From Cyrtodaria siliqua (taxonomy: Eukaryota; Mollusca; Bivalvia; Adapedonta; Hiatellidae): DNA of 64,000 bases. Every line of letters begins with the position of its first letter. The stretch's first letter is position 1. This document shows positions 1-11,071 of the stretch, piece by piece. The stretch is taken from NCBI GenBank assembly GCA_037043455.1, contig JAWPHD010003257.1:124001-188000 (forward strand), written 5' to 3'. The notes below the pieces were generated by a model. It was not told the origin of the DNA. It saw nothing but the letters and a program-made list of their open reading frames with translations, and searched no databases. The position numbers and the translations under genes were made by a program.

Positions 1-410
1 TCTATTTTTAGCTATTGTTTCCATCTTCAATTTCCGGCCGACCTGACCTGACTTTCTTGTAGTTTCAGACGAGTAGTCGCGACAATTTTTTCCTATACAA
101 CTCTATGTAAATAAAGATGGCACTGGACCTACATCTCATGCCAATCAATTTGGTAAAGGTTCCAAATCAATATCCCTTCACGATTATGGTTTTTGAGAAG
201 TATTCGCCACAAAACTGTATTTTTAAAACTTATTTTTATCTGTGGCGGCCATCTTAAAATTTTGGCTGAACTGACTTTTACTCAGGACCAACTAGATATC
301 AAGAGAAACATTCTTATAAAGTTTCATGAAAATCCATCAGGTAGTTTCAGAGGATAAGTCACCAGAAGATTGTCCTATATAACTATTTATGTACATTTTG
401 AAGACTATTG
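1..410. repeat. Partial ~300-bp array repeat (family A), cut by window edge
   Basis: Diverged copy of the family A unit seen intact at 22705-24256: it has 'ggcggccatctt', 'ccggccgacctga', 'gtagtttcagag' and 'actctatgtaaa' in the same order. The left end is lost at the window edge and no terminal motif is present. Confidence 0.7.
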
Positions 411-554
411 TTGAAAATGGTTCAACAACCTGTTGAAAGTTTTAATATTATTTAGTAAAATATATTTCCATATATATTACATGTGTTACTTTCCTATGAC
501 ATGTGTGAAATACATATTTGGCACATTTGTAAAACATGAATTTCATGCCTAGAT

Positions 555-695
555 ATTTTTCCTGTGTATGCCGGACAAGGCTAAGAGAAATGTCTTGCCT
601 ACGGACACTCCAACGAAACCCAGTGGTACAGGTGAGGCTTGAACCGGTCACCTCCGGTTTTATAGCCAACCACTCAAACCACTAGGTCACTTTCG
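555..695 (-). mobile_element. tRNA-headed SINE remnant
   Basis: Read on the minus strand, an A-box-like stretch (666-686) is followed by a B-box GGTTCAAGCCT (635-645). After that comes the body phrase 'ggcaagacatt..cttagccttgtcc', which matches the SINE at 34837-35160. The 3' portion is missing. It is too degenerate to be a functional tRNA. Confidence 0.55.
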
Positions 696-904
696 GCACC
701 ATTTACGGTAAGGCCAAAAAAAAATTAGCTGTTTCCGGTGCCCGACCGACCCTATTTTTAAGGGGCCGACCCTAAATCATTTTATGAAAAAAATGTTTTT
801 TGTCTTTTTTTTCCATAAATTTGTTCTGAACAATGATATATCGCAATATATCGAGGTAAACTGACATCACAGAGAAACTTTCAGTTGTATCATCAACTTG
901 TATG

Positions 905-2668
905 GGATTTATGAGATAAATATATGTGACCCATTTTCGAACTTTATCAAGCTATAATTGAGACAAATATTCTGACAAAATTGCATCAAGATCGGGTCAA
1001 AAATATGGCCTCTAGAGTGTTCACACGGTTTTTCCAAAGTTTGACCTAGTGACCTAGTTTGTAACACCATGTGACCCATTTTTGAACTTGACCAAGATAT
1101 AATTAAGACAAACATTTTGACAAAGAGTGTACACAAGGTTTTTCCAATATTTGACCTAGTGACCTAGTTTTTAACCCCATGTGACCCATTTTCAAACTTG
1201 ACCAAGATATAATTAAGACAAACATTCTGACAAAGTTGCATCAAGCTTGGGTCAAAAATATGGCCTCTAGAGTGTACACAAGGTTTTTCCAATATTTGAC
1301 CTAGTGACCTAGTTTTTAACTTCATGTGACCCATTTCCGAACTTGATCAAGATATAATTGAGATAAACAATTTGACAAAATTTCATCAAGATTGGGTAAC
1401 AAATATGACCTCAGAGTGTACACAAGTTTTTTCAAGTATTTGACCTAGTGACCTAGTTTTTGACCCCACATGACCCATTTTTGAACTTGACCGAGATTTC
1501 ATTAAGACAAACATTCTGACAAAGTTTCATCAAAATCGGGTCAAAAATATGGCCTCTAGAGTGTACACACGGTTTTTCCAAAGTTTGAACTAGTGACCTA
1601 GTTTTAAAATGTGACCCATTTTTGAACTTGACCAAGATATAATTAAGACAAACATTTTGACAAAGTTTCATCAAGATTGGGTCAGAAATACGGCTTCTAG
1701 AGTGTACACAAGGTTTTTCAAGTATTTGACCTAGTGACCTAGTTTTTAACCCCATGTGACCCATTTTCAAACTTGACCGAGATTTCATTGAGACAAACAA
1801 TTAAGATTAACATTCTGACAGTTGCATCAAGCTCGGGTCAAAAATATGGCCTCTAGAGTGTACACAAGGTTTTTCCAATATTTGACCTAGTGACCTAGTG
1901 ACCTAGTTTTTAACTTCATGTGACCCATTTTCGAACTTGATCAAGATATAATTAAGATAAACAATTTGACAAAGTTTCATCAAGATTGGGTAACAAATAT
2001 GACCTCTAGAGTGTACACACGTTTTTTCAAGTATTTGACCTAGTGACCTAGTTTTTGACCCCACATGACCCATTTTTGAACTTGACCGAGATTTCATTAA
2101 GACAAACATTCTGACAAAGTTTCATCAAGATCAGGTCAAAAATATGGCCTCTAGAGTGTACACACGGTTTTTCCAAAGTTTGACCTAGTGACCTAGTTTT
2201 TAACACCATGTGACCCATTTTTGAACTTGACCAAGATATAATTAAGACAAACATTTTGACAAAGTTTCATCAAGATTGGGTCAGAAATACGGCTTCTAGA
2301 GTGTACACAAGGTTTTTCAAGTATTTGACCTAGTGACCTAGTTTTTAACCCCATGTGACCCATTTTCAAACTTGACCAAGATATAATTAAGACAAACATT
2401 CTGACAAAGTTGCATCAAGCTCGGGTCAAAAAAATGGCCTTTAGAGTGTACACAAGGTTTTTCCAATATTTGACCTAGTGACCTAGTTTTTGACCCCACA
2501 TGACCCATTTTCGAACTTGACCGAGATTTCATTGAGACAAACATTCTGACAAAGTTTCATGATGATTGCATCAGAAATCTGGCCTCTAGAGTGTACACAA
2601 GCAAAAGTAAACGGACGATGGACGACGGACAACACACCATCCCATAAGCCCTTGGCCAGTAGAGCTAA
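905..2668 (+). repeat. 145-bp tandem array ending in the shared GAGCTAA terminus
   Basis: About 12 diverged units of 145 bp; the period is clear from equivalent positions at 1903, 2048, 2193 and 2338. Each unit carries 'gtgacctagtttttaac', 'gtgacccatttt' and 'ggcctctagagtgtacac'. The array ends in a GGAC-rich tail (2610-2632), 'catcccataagccc', then 'ggccagtagagctaa' closing at 2668. This is the same 3' end as the elements at 17386-19911 and 22705-24256. No 5' CAAGA start is visible. ORFs of ~68 codons here only reflect the repeat period. Confidence 0.85.
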
Positions 2669-3939
2669 AAAAAAAAAAGTAAAAAGAAAAAAGAAAAAAG
2701 AAAAAAATGCCTACTGACCTACCTATTTTTTTAGAGCATGCAATAGGAAACATACCTATTTTTTTTGGCCTAAAGGAGAACTGGAAAGAAAGCACAACTA
2801 AGACGAGATATTATGAAAACAATAGTCCTTTAATTAGCATAAGTCAATTACAGTTATAAACACAAACACATGTAACAAACGCCCATTTAATGTTCATTTA
2901 CATTTACTGGTATCTATCCTCTGTTGATTTCCTTTATGATAAAACCCATGTTAGTGTTATAATAGTTATCTCACATTTGGTTTTTAATGAACTTTAAAAA
3001 AAAAAAAAAGAAGAGAAAAGTTTAAATGTTTAATCTTAAAAAGTGTTTGCCATTGCCTTTACTGCTTTTTAAACTGGATTATAACTGCCAAAACACAATT
3101 AAAATGCCTATTTAAGCAATAATAAAAACGAAGACGATTCAACATGTTAAATACCAAGCATTCCTTCCTTACAGAATACTGGTCTTATCAGATGTAGTTA
3201 AAGAAATCCGATCTGAAATAATATAAACATTTCCTAGTGCAATGATAGCAGTATCATAGTGGAAATCAACGATCAATGTTTATAGAAACAGCTGAAGAAA
3301 CACACTCCGCACACTGAGTCGCTCACCCACACATCCACACATCAATCATGAATACAAATAATCAACCTTCCATTCTTAATTACATTCCTGCAAAACATAC
3401 ATAGCAACAGATATAAGAATTAAACGATTAAACGTTATAGTTAGACAATGTGATTTAAACACTTTGACACTTTAAAACACCTCTGTGGAAACACTTCACA
3501 ATTTAACATTTTTTTTTTTTGATGTGATAGACACATGATACACTTATTGTAATACCGTGTTTGCGGTTTAAACAAATAATAACATATGTGGTAAAACCAG
3601 GAATAGCTGGAAAATATTTCATCTCTAGGTGAAGCATCACAAGGTTTGCGCACCTATTTAAATATTTATGTATCAATGCATTAGTTGTGTGAACAATTTA
3701 ATATAAAGACTCAATTTTCTTTTAGATGGAAAGTTATTTAAAGAAATGATTATAATCACTGGTACAAATTTAACATTAAAAACATCATTGCTTTTTTTTT
3801 TTCGGGTGGGGTGGAGGGTGGGGGGTGGTGGAAGGATGTGCGTTAACATTTATGGCCAGTACAGTTCACGTAAGTTTCTATATGTTTGCTTAGTCTTTTT
3901 AATGACATAATTCCATGTGTGGCATGTCGTCTGTTTCTT
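2669..3939. other. Gene-free stretch, no recognised content
   Basis: It begins with an A-rich run and a purine-rich simple repeat (2669-2706), followed by AT-rich DNA. I see no conserved ORF, RNA gene or inverted repeat. A G-rich GGTGG-type run lies near 3804-3835. Confidence 0.5.
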
Positions 3940-4311
3940 TCATTTCTCTCATTCCATCCACCTTTCTTTTGTGATACTTCACTCAATCTATCCACCCTAT
4001 GTTAATACTGCATGATTCCATCCACCGTTCATGTATTTTCACTCATTCCATCCACGGGGTTGTGATATTTCACTCATTCCATCCACTTAGGGTGTGATAT
4101 TTCACTCATTCCATCCACTTTAATAGGGTGTGATATTTCACTCATTCCATCCACAGGGTTGTGATAGTTCACTCATACCATCCAATTAGGGCATGATATT
4201 TCACTCATTCCATCCAATTAGGGCATGATATTTCACACATTTCATCCACAGGGTTGTGATATTTTACTCATTCTATCCAATTAGGGCATGATATTTCACT
4301 TATTCCGTCCT
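3940..4311. repeat. ~31-36-bp minisatellite
   Basis: About ten units of 31-36 bp. Each holds 'cactcattccatcca' followed by a variable 'cagggttgtgatatt' or 'attagggcatgatatt'. Units differ mainly in the centre. Confidence 0.85.
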
Positions 4312-5152
4312 CCTTGTTTATATTTATATGTTTCACATCTATTTTGGTTTCTTTTGGCAGACAAAAGACAACTTGTCAACGCAAAGCAACAAAAACTAAA
4401 ATACAGGTATAAACAGCCTGTTGTATGCGCATGCTTCAAGTTGTTAGTAAGAATTACCAACAAGGCAAGACAAAACACTTGCGCACCAACATAACTTTTA
4501 ACACATTTATACATAAATGGATTTGGGTTAAAAACAGTGGACGCAGTGCACTTATATTCAAATCTCTAAAAGAACTAAAGACCCTAGAACAACTTATCTT
4601 GTCCTATCAAGAGTAGAGGGCACATACATAGCTCATTCATTAATCAAATTAATATAATCTAAATACTGAACAGTGATGGCAACACCATTTGCAGTGTAGA
4701 TACATTTTCTCCACACATATCAAAACTCCTTTAATTGTAACAAACTTATAACATGTACACAATAAAATATGCAAACGCTCATGTATATACACAGAAACCA
4801 TGACAAACTTAAAATACAGAAACTTAATGCTTTTATGATCTCCTTCATATAAATAAACTTGAAATCAATGTATATTAAAACATATACTAGTATGTGAAAT
4901 TCAAACAAGCCAACAAGTTGTTCCCCCACCCCACACTACCCCAAACAGATTTACTTCCCTTTAACAGAGTGCAGCCAGCTTATTCCATGCAATACTTCCT
5001 AAAATAACGTTTATTTTAAGTACACAACCCTACTAATTAAAGCTTTCTTCATCATAGAAGTTTGTGTTTTTTATTTGATAAGCAGCTGTTTAACAAAGCT
5101 ATATAAAATCAGTAAAAAAGCTTTGAACACTTCATAGAAGGCTCGGACTAAG

Positions 5153-5365
5153 CTAAAACATGGGCGTCCGTTCAGCAAGTCTCTTTAGCAGACGTTTGTC
5201 AAATATCTTGAGAGATTTATCAAGTTTTCCAGTAGAAAGAGTCAACAGCATAATATGGCAAAATCCTATTATGGATAACAACAGATACAGGAAAATAATC
5301 ACAGTGTCACCTTGAGGCAAAATGTCAATAAGTGCATATATAAGTTTATTGCACTGAGGTGACAT
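5153..5365 (-). CDS. Candidate 70-residue single-pass membrane microprotein
   Basis: A 70-codon ORF I do not recognise. It has a short polar N-terminus (residues 1-20), one hydrophobic stretch at about residues 21-44 (core VIIFLYLLLSIIGF) and a basic C-terminus (KIFDKRLLKRLAER). The layout fits a type III or tail-type membrane microprotein, and codon choice looks less random than nearby ORFs. It lies about 5.6 kb downstream of the ARIH1 stop on the same strand, so it could be in a distal 3' UTR or be chance. No intron or promoter signal supports it. Confidence 0.18.
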   Translation of the reverse strand: MSPQCNKLIYALIDILPQGDTVIIFLYLLLSIIGFCHIMLLTLSTGKLDKSLKIFDKRLLKRLAERTPMF

Positions 5366-5406
5366 TTCTACCTAATTCTGTGTCTTTTTTAGAGTTGAAT
5401 TTATAG

Positions 5407-5762
5407 AGATTATTTAACTGCTGGGATCGATTATAGGGAAATCCTTCATGAGTGGTAGATGTGTGATTCTTTTCACGAACGAGCGCATGCGAGTGAGTGA
5501 AAAAACAAAGCATGTCTACCATCAAGTGAAGGATTACCCAATAATCGATCCCAGCAGTTAAATAATCTATTTATTACATTTTAAATTACGTTTTTGCAAA
5601 CAATTATTCGCTTTATTTGAATGTTATCGGCGGATGTTAGTATGTTCTGAGTTAGCAATGTTAGTTATTATTGTGTTCTGAGTTAGTTATTAATATTTAG
5701 CGATTATGAATATTCTTGCACTGAGAAATCCCGATCTTTCACGCATAGAAATGTAATAAATT
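5407..5762. mobile_element. Composite foldback element (copy 1)
   Basis: A long inverted repeat at 5407-5568 has arms 'agattatttaactgctggg' and its complement around a diverged centre. An adjoining tail is bounded by 'tttattacattt' and 'aaatgtaataaa' (5569-5762). The same two-part layout recurs in opposite orientation at 25389-25795, with a partial copy at 55930-56050. Confidence 0.75.
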
Positions 5763-6009
5763 GAAGTATTTAGTGTTTGAATCGGAGATCAACACAACTC
5801 TCACCTAGAGCCAGTATATCAACTAATGTCCATCTTCTATAAAGCACAATAAACACACTGAACACCTATTTTCCATTTATATACAGTTAAAACAAACGGA
5901 TTATTGGTAAAAAATACTGCAGAACATTTTAAAAAAAGTTGTTCAGCTTGGGAGGCTTTTTGTTCGATACAAAATACAATTAAAAGTAGGGATTTTCAAG
6001 GGCAGTTCT

Positions 6010-6200
6010 GGGAATTGGAACAAGGAGCTGGTATACAGGGCCAACAAATAAGGAGCTGTGGTACCTTTCTAATAAAGGGCCAAAAATAAGGAGCTGGGGT
6101 ACCATTCTAATACAAGGCCAAAAATGAGGAGCGCCAGTACCTTTCTAATAAAGGGCCAAAAATAAGGAGCTGGGGTACCATTCTCATACAGAGCTAATAA
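6010..6200. repeat. ~42-bp minisatellite
   Basis: Four to five units containing 'aaggagctggggtacc' and 'ctaataaagggccaaaaat'. The units alternate between two variants. Confidence 0.8.
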
Positions 6201-8299
6201 ATGTATTACTTTGAAACTTAATGAGGAAGCAAACTTCAGATAAATTCAACATGTTCGACTGTCTCGCCAAGAAGTATTTATCAACAATGCTCCTAACATT
6301 TACACATAAATTATTCTTGAATGTTTTCTAACAGAAGAAAATATCCACATGAATATCCCTGATCATGTTCTTTAGTTCCTTTATAAAATGGACTATTCTT
6401 TTAGATGGTTTATACCAATCATTTAATAGGGGTGGGTGTTCAAAGTTTTAATAGTACGACCCTTGGACAGCAGTCAAGCAATCCGTCCTGGGCCTCATCA
6501 TTAGGGCCCTGTCCACCTGGTGGAGCCAAAGATAAAGTCTACTTTCATTCCCAACACAAGGTAGAAATTCTTCGATGGAAACTGGAAACTGAATATCATG
6601 TATTTTGAACTGAATGGGCATCAAGAACATGACCTGTCACCTCAATTATTGTCATTGTATGCTCATCACCGTATTCCCCTTCCAACATGATACAACTTAC
6701 GGGTAGTTTGTCCAAATTAATATGGACCAAGACATGCTACGATTAATTTTGAAACTGTTTTGTCACATATGGATTTCCATACACTCGGCTCCCATAATTC
6801 ATGAAAATATCATTACACATATTTATGCTGCGAGACAAGCGTTGTGAATTGGCACAACACAGGCTTCTGAAACGTTAATGTGATATTCATTTCATTATTC
6901 ATAAAAAAACCTTCTCATAAAAGATTAACTTTATTTACGCTTTCTATATGCTTTGCGATTTTCTTGCATTAAAGACTTTTCATTGACGCCTTGATATAAT
7001 AGTTTAAATGCTCATTTTAGTAGTCTTCTAGATTTAATACGCGATATATACAGCTAGCTGCCAAAATAGACTTACTCCGGAAAAGGCCTCTCATGGGTTT
7101 CACTTGTCATATGGTGTAGGTACAACAACTCGTACTACTAAAATGTCCGACATGAGCAACCTGAATAGACTAGAAGGGTGTACCGTCACGTATTATGAGC
7201 TTGGTTACTCTGCCGGTTAAAGTTAAAAAGGGGCGTAACTCTGCCAAAATGAGTTATCGAACATTCCTTGGGCTAAGATGAAGATGTGTGTGAAGTTTCA
7301 TGAACATATGTCAAATACTTTTAAGCTATGGCCAATGTTAGGTTGCAGGTTAAAGTGTGACGGACTCGACACAAAAATTAGTGTTACGCACCATTTGTTT
7401 TCAATAGGAAAGTTGTACCTACACATAAACTCATTTGGACCGATCCCGGATCAGGACTATTAGCAATGAATATGAACATATATCAGGACAGGGGTCTCGA
7501 GTCTGATACTGCCTGGCGCCCCAATGGAATGGTCTTCTTCCTTATAATCCTGCATACAACCGACCAGCAATAGTTCGCACATTCAATATCTAGCTCCACC
7601 CTCTTTTGTCCATAGGTCAAATTCCCACAAGCATCGATCAATTTATTATTACATCCATTGTTTACTACACCTGCTTTGCTTACAGGTGTAAACACATAAT
7701 GAACTTTTAATTGGCTCTAATCTCTTATATAAAAGCATTCAATTGACAGATTGGAACTATGTATAACATTTTGATGAGAAACATTTGTCATAAGAAATGT
7801 TCTGTTCTATAATACAGATGAGATAACTGATGCAACATTATTTCCTTAAAGCCAATTTACAGCCTTATTTGGGTATGATGTGGAATAGATAATGAAAAGT
7901 GAGATATTAGGGCCATTTTTGGCTCCAAGAATCATGAAAAATAAAGCGTACATTTCATTCTAGATATGCCCTGGCACAGAAAATAATACTACCTCTTGAA
8001 ATAAAGAAGTTATATATCACATATAACTTTGTTTACTGCAGTGGAAAAAAATGAAAATGTCATTATAAAGCAGACCAAAACTAAACTAGTCGAAGCTAAA
8101 ATAAAATAATGCTATTTTTTTTGGTCTCGTCCGTTTTGTGAATTAAAGTCCTAAATATTGTCCTTTTATGAAATGAACAAATTACAGACATTGGAAGTTA
8201 TATAAAATATGCCTAGACTGTAGAATGTATTTAAACGTTAATTGAATTGAATTGGGGTTTTAAGGCGCACCAACACATTACAGGTTATATGGCGCCTAA
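6201..8299. other. Gene-free stretch with faint repeat traces
   Basis: Mostly unique AT-rich DNA. A weak trace of the 'gcgtaactctgccaaaat' array unit lies at 7215-7345. At 8240-8296 is 'ttgaattggggtttt..ggttatatggcgcc', a dispersed repeat seen again at 24686-24745. No supported gene. Confidence 0.5.
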
Positions 8300-8960
8300 G
8301 GCCATAAAAAATTAATTACCTGGTTCTCAGGCCCGCCCCCATGTCTTTTTTTGGTGCCGCATTGCCGATTTTATCTCAAAAGTAATAAAATAAAAATTGG
8401 AAATGCGCTACAGAAAATTTCGAAAAAAAAGTTCCGCATCCAAGTTCGTTCCGGTTTTTACATGCAACTACCTCAGGGGAATCCCCTTGTGGGTAGACTG
8501 GTGCGCGGCCGACTATCTGCCGCTCTGCTCGCTAGCTTGTGAGTGTTGTAGTCGCACGGGTACCAATCTAGGAGTCAGACGCTTGAGACGCTTGGAACTA
8601 GTAGGTGCTACAGAACAGGCGATTTATTCAAGCGTCTAATCGACAAAGTCTCACAACAACATGCAATAGTTCATGCGTGATCTAATACAAATATACAGAC
8701 TTATTGTGATTGAAAGAAGCATAAGCAGAAGAAATGATAAGGTAATGATCGACAATAGAGATGAGCTGATCCAACTGGTTATTGCACATGTATTTCGAGA
8801 TATTTTGCATCAATACATGTATTGGAATTAAAAAGTTTGGATAAAAAAAAAAAGCCCGCGTGTCTGCTGACCACTGTAAAATTGTAAAAAAAAATGCGCC
8901 CGCCCGCATCTCTTCTCAGAAAAAGTGGCCTGAGAACCAGGTAATTAATTTTTTGTGGCC
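8300..8960. mobile_element. TIR element, 34-bp inverted ends
   Basis: Inverted termini at 8300-8333 and 8927-8960 match almost perfectly (core 'attaattacctggttctcag'). The interior (~590 bp) has no transposase similarity I can see. This is a MITE-like non-autonomous element. Confidence 0.75.
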
Positions 8961-9094
8961 TAACAGGCATAAACATGCCAGGCTCATCCTCCATGTACAT
9001 CGAGATAAAATATGGAAAATGGGCCTAGAACCTTCTCACCCTGAACTGCAGAGTTGCTGCAAATTCTATCGTAAAAATAGTGTGTGTATAAGCG

Positions 9095-9297
9095 TTTATT
9101 AATCCTCGCTGTATTGCACTAAGCATTTTAGCGAGCAGACCTAGGTTTTAAGTCTCATCCGAAGGACTGGTAAGGTTGGAAATACTTTTGAAATATTTCG
9201 GTAATTAACCCAAATTCGGTCCTGGCTGGGATTGAACGCGCGATCCCTGGGTTACTAAGCCACAATGCTAACCATTACACTACAGCGCTACCTTCGT
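9095..9297 (-). mobile_element. tRNA-derived SINE (family 3)
   Basis: Minus strand: the head has A-box 'tagtgtaatggttagca' and a B-box at 9229-9241 (CGTTCAATCCC). The body 'aattaccgaaatatt..ccagtccttcggatgagac' follows. The body is shared with 20035-20155. The head folds poorly as a tRNA and has SINE body attached, so it is not a tRNA gene. Confidence 0.7.
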
Positions 9298-10907
9298 AAA
9301 AATAGTGCACAAGTTCAGTCAATAGAGATTATGTAATGGATGGGTTCTATTTTGGAAGGTGTGTTGTTTTCTCATGAATGCATCCATTAAGTAAAAGGTC
9401 TCCTAATAAATGACTTCAATTGGGTTAAACAGTACCTAAACAAAAAGGTCTTATGGGGCCAAGTGTCCACGCTCCATTGATGAAGAAATTGAAATATGCA
9501 AAATGGACCTATTCACCTCTAGAACTGCAGAGTTGTTGCATATTCTATGCAGAAATTCATTTATATCTGACATGATAAAGATCTTTAATGGGCTCAACAA
9601 AAAAAAATACTAAAAATTAATATGAATTTGGGTAATTCTATTCCTAGGCCAGGATAGGCCCCATTCTCACCTGGAAACCACACAAACCAACCTGTTATAT
9701 TACCTATTCATTATAAAATGTTGAATCTACTATTTGTGACACATTTCATGAATTCTAGAATAGATTGTTTAGTCAATTTCTTAAAGTGATATTAAAAAAT
9801 ATATGTCTTTCTACAACAATTCCAATTATTTCCCCAAAAAGAAATATAATATGTACAAATATGTTACTCATTTGCAAAACAAATGTCAGGTATCACTCTA
9901 GATGAAATATGTCCAATATTAGATTATAATATCCTAAATTTGGTCAATGTGTTGTTTGGGTAAACAAAAATAGTAATGACATTATCAACAAGGGTAACAA
10001 GGGTAAGCCATTGTTCCTGATGAAAATCTTTGTGCAAATTGTAACGCTTCTTGGGATACTTGTTTGCACAGACACAATTTTTAAATAGAACCTAAATACC
10101 CTAAACACGGATATATATCAGAAAAAAAGAGCATTTTTAATGGTAAATACAAACACCAAACTTTTGGAAATCAGTTCTGACAGAATAAATAACATTAACA
10201 TACAGAAATAATTTTTGACAGAATATTTCTTAAATTTCTATCCAAAGATGGCTTTGATTGGTAAGGCAAATCCAAAGAACGGATACCGTGAAAAACTTAT
10301 CTGAAAATGTTAAGCCTAGCTGAAGTTATTTAGCTTCTTTTTTTAAATTTCCTTTTGCTCAAAGAAGCGCACTAGTCATGAGGTCAAATCGATAGAAACT
10401 TAGCATATCATAACAATAAATATTTATACTCATTATAAGGCAAGCAGTTGAATAACCCTTGCCGACAGAATAACGCTGTTTCCTGGAAGCTCAGAAGCCG
10501 ATTCAAAACTTTACCTTAAAAGCAATATGGACACATCCTTGGAACTAAACCTATCACATTTTTTTCATATTTTGTTATTTTATAAATAAAACATTGTCAT
10601 AAGAACTTTTGAATCAAACTGTCAAAAGGATTTTTTGTTTCGATTAAAAGTTGTTTTTGTTAAAACCCTTTTGACAACATACGCCAGTCGATGTTGCCCA
10701 TGGAAACAAGCTAAATATACCGCAGGGCATTTCCTTCAATTTTTGTTTAGTTTATATAACTAATCAAAAATAAATAAATTGTCATAAGTAAACAAAAGAA
10801 AGGCCGAAGTTGTAAAAGTTGCCCAGTCAATATTCTTTTTATCCGCTAAAATCATAACATTTATTTATTTAATACAAATAGTGCATATTTAAAAAAAAAA
10901 TTACAAG
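9298..10907. other. Gene-free AT-rich stretch downstream of ARIH1
   Basis: No conserved ORF, array or inverted repeat recognised. It may include distal 3' UTR if a polyadenylation site beyond 10908 is used. Confidence 0.45.
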
Positions 10908-10913
10908 TTTATT
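10908..10913 (-). terminator. Candidate ARIH1 polyadenylation signal (AATAAA)
   Basis: AATAAA on the minus strand, about 71 bp after the ARIH1 stop and followed by a T-run (10891-10900 on the complement). A second AATAAA is at 10860-10865. Choice of site cannot be settled from sequence. Confidence 0.35.
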
Positions 10914-10983
10914 TCACAGGAGTGTCCTAAGTGTCATGTGACAATGACAAATTAAATATGGCTGAAGGCGGGAGATCGATGAA

Positions 10984-11071
10984 TCAGTAAAAGTCCTGAT
11001 ACTCCCACAATTCCCTATCATATCCTTCGTGCACATGGTCCAACAACACTTTTCTGCGACTCTCACAGTAT
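10984..11071 (-). CDS. ARIH1: ARIH1 coding exon 14 (C-terminus and stop)
   Basis: Completes split Arg485 and encodes the end of the Ariadne domain ([18 protein letters not shown]..). It ends ..LWEYQDFY then TGA at 10984-10986. Acceptor TTTCAG. The last four residues differ from the vertebrate YIED-type end. Confidence 0.95.
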
